From positions 1 through 5,887 of the forward strand of contig JABAAK010000075.1 of the NCBI GenBank assembly GCA_014238775.1: a stretch of 5,887 nucleotides of DNA, given 5' to 3'. Position numbers and translations under genes: made by a program. Numbering within the stretch: position 1 is the stretch's first letter; every line of letters begins with the position of its first letter. This document shows positions 5,887-5,887 of the stretch, in pieces. The notes beneath the pieces were generated by a model, which was given only the letters and a program-made list of their open reading frames with translations, was not told the origin of the DNA and made no database searches. Source of the stretch: Candidatus Paceibacter sp. Lineage in GTDB: Bacteria > Patescibacteriota > Minisyncoccia > Phycocordibacterales > JABAAK01.

Positions 5887-5887
5887 A

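Overview
The window lies inside one very large protein-coding gene on the minus strand. Reading from base 5886 down to base 1, a single frame stays open for 1962 codons with no stop of any kind and no plausible start. Both ends of the gene are outside the window. I found no second gene, RNA gene, promoter, terminator, mobile element or CRISPR array. The shorter open stretches on the plus strand are antisense shadows of this frame.

The protein is a repetitive, Thr/Ser/Asn/Asp-rich, acidic, beta-sandwich type surface protein. I divide the visible part into about 17 modules of roughly 90-150 residues, most with a bacterial Ig-like signature (a late D-x-x-G-N-type motif and a V-D-T-type linker). 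From the N-terminal side (high coordinates): a partial Cys-pair module; then three-module blocks that each open with an unusual 'A' module, an Ig-like domain carrying an EF-hand-like calcium loop after a V-E-L-Y-x-W motif. A modules are at 5218-5565, 4096-4506, 2959-3375 and 1714-2166. Two blocks (4506-3376 and 3375-2167) share the same A-B-C order with recognisable B and C counterparts. Then come three tandem Cys-pair Ig-like modules (1713-853), a Big_12-like module with a Thr run (852-412), an uncertain beta-rich module (411-127), and at the window edge a D-x-D-x-D-G loop followed by a D-G-L-F-L-Y-L-Y helix-like segment (126-1).

Two patterns stand out. All 18 cysteines can be sorted into nine same-module pairs, and none lies in the four calcium-loop modules, so modules seem to be stabilised by a disulfide or by calcium. 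There is only one methionine (codon at 3526-3528) in 1962 residues. Together these suggest an exported, calcium-stiffened fibre or adhesin exposed to oxidising conditions.

The organism is a low-GC bacterium using AGA/AGG for nearly all Arg and ATA for much Ile. All seven Trp are TGG and no in-frame TGA occurs, so neither TGA=Gly nor TGA=Trp recoding is indicated. Giant multi-Ig surface proteins of this style are known from Patescibacteria (CPR) and from marine adhesive bacteria. I favour a Patescibacteria-like or other environmental low-GC bacterium, with low confidence. The likely job is attachment to another cell or surface; ligand, anchor and export route lie outside the window or are not visible.
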